DNA of 64,000 nt from Tyto alba (taxonomy: Eukaryota; Chordata; Aves; Strigiformes; Tytonidae): assembly GCF_018691265.1 (NCBI RefSeq), contig NW_024881272.1, forward strand, positions 27,207,323-27,271,322. Reading direction: 5' to 3'. Of the stretch, positions 62,890-64,000 are shown piece by piece. Each line of letters begins with the position of its first letter. Within the stretch, counting starts at the first letter, position 1. The position numbers were made by a program, and so were the translations under genes. The notes below the pieces were generated by a model. That model was not told where the DNA came from, ran no database searches, and saw only the letters and a list, made by a program, of their open reading frames with translations.

Positions 62890-64000
62890 CTAGAAGGTAG
62901 TAATAATAACAACTTATCTATGGTATGTAGCACACAACAGTATCCAAGTGCTGTAGGAACATTAATATTAGGTACTATAATAACAGTAATTAGGGCTGAA
63001 CAAATCCATTTTGCCTAATTCTGAAACTTCTCCAACTTTGTGGGTCAGGGAGTTCAAGTCAACCTCATATAATATAGTTCCTTTTTGTAATCAGTTCTTA
63101 CTCTCTGCTTACCCCCACCGCATAGCCTGTCTCCTGAAAGACTATGGTCAGGAACATAGATAGAAGGAAACAGTAAACACATCCAGTATTATAAAGATAT
63201 GCACAGCATGTAAAAAAAGCAGTTGCACCAGCCTAATTCAGGAGCAAGATGAAACATTGTCTTTAATATGAAAGCTTCCCTTTGGCTGAAACAGACTTTA
63301 CCCAAAGCATATTTCAGAGGCAGTAGAGCAGGAAATACTTCCTAAGTTATATCCTGTACCTGCTGGCAAAATTCAGCCTGATTGTATAAAGTAACTAGAA
63401 GGGAAGAAGGTATTCTGAGAGCTCCAATTTTAACATAAGCCAAGAGAGTTTGGAAGCTTTGTAAAACTTCCAATTCTATCATGAAGTTTGCCTATCACGT
63501 ACGATTAATCTATGCCGGTAAAAACGGTTCTGTGGTAAGGCAATGACCCATTGCTGCAACATCATAAACTTTCCATTATCCAGACAATGGGGAGTAGAGA
63601 TATCTCATTGAAATAGTAAAGTAGGATAATACGGGTACTGGGGAATGCTGTGTGAAGCCATTGTAGAGTCTCCAAAAGGAAGCTGCTCGAGTCTAGTTAT
63701 GCTTATTAGCCTTCCTCAGCATTGAGTATGCTGGGTTGACTCCCACAGAGCTACACCGAATTTCTACCCCAAGATTCCCAGTGCTCCAGACTGAAGATGA
63801 ATGCAGGATGAGAATCCCAAGTACCACCCTTAGGCTGCCACTATATACGTTGAGCTGATAGTCCTGACAACCAGGACACCATCAAGCAACAGCAAGGAAA
63901 ATAACTGCACTAGTAACCAGCACAGGTCTGACATAAGAGCAACCAGGACACAAACGCTGGCCCCTGGAACCACGGAGAATAATTTGTACCTTGTACGTCT
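62890..64000 (-). other. BEND5: Probable upstream intron of BEND5 (partial)
   Basis: The sequence right of the penultimate exon reads as intron on the minus strand. The previous BEND5 exon, expected to end in a phase-0 codon just before the VHLGSG segment, is not visible before the window ends. A chance LDNGK-like reading near 63570 lacks a splice donor. Nothing else is recognised. Confidence 0.75.

Noticed and set aside
63560..63600. Possible upstream BEND5 exon ending LDNGK
   Set aside because: The minus strand reads CTGGATAATGGAAAG, but no GT donor follows the AAG and the preceding residues do not fit, so it is coincidence.

Overview
The window looks like intronic and intergenic sequence from a bird nuclear genome. 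The evidence is a vertebrate gene with GT-AG introns, a broken CR1 LINE carrying the avian 3' end, an LTR fragment that begins like a widespread avian endogenous-retrovirus LTR, heavily decayed MIR/L2-like and old CR1 relics, and many poly-A/T and AAAAC-type microsatellites. The species cannot be fixed from the sequence. I see no bacterial or phage signature, operon, tRNA, rRNA or CRISPR array.

The only protein-coding gene I can support is at the right end on the minus strand: the last two coding exons of BEND5 (BEN domain-containing 5), at 62889-62676 and 58756-58596. They are separated by a 3.9 kb intron with consensus splice sites and matching phase (1). Together they encode about 124 C-terminal residues, essentially the whole BEN DNA-binding domain and the tail. 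The sequence to the right (62890-64000) should be the preceding intron, and the U-rich sequence to the left of the stop codon is the probable 3' UTR.

Everything from 1 to about 57,700 holds no exon I can recognise. In mammals BEND5 lies inside the very large AGBL4 (cytosolic carboxypeptidase 6) gene on the same strand. The likely reading is therefore that most of the window is an AGBL4 intron, but I looked for conserved AGBL4 peptides on the minus strand and found none, so this is synteny-based inference only.

Repeat layout from left to right: MIR/L2-like relic (9460-9726), AAAAC microsatellite (17487-17534), MIR/L2-like relic (18100-18240), avian LTR fragment (20840-21290), small CpG-rich patch (24780-25010), weak MIR/L2-like relic (26670-26760), compound microsatellite (28058-28196) with a second CpG cluster next to it (28425-28540), old CR1 relic (29036-29190), AT-rich block with the texture of a conserved non-coding element (30150-30620), MIR/L2-like relic (35425-35600), CR1 LINE 3' fragment (36640-37260), then a 20 kb stretch without recognised elements down to the BEND5 3' UTR. 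The open reading frames of 60-200 codons scattered over the window show no recognisable family or splice context, and I treat them as chance. I did not find a novel biological system. The observations most worth checking are the CpG patch, a possible plus-strand exon inside the BEND5 intron, and the candidate conserved element.
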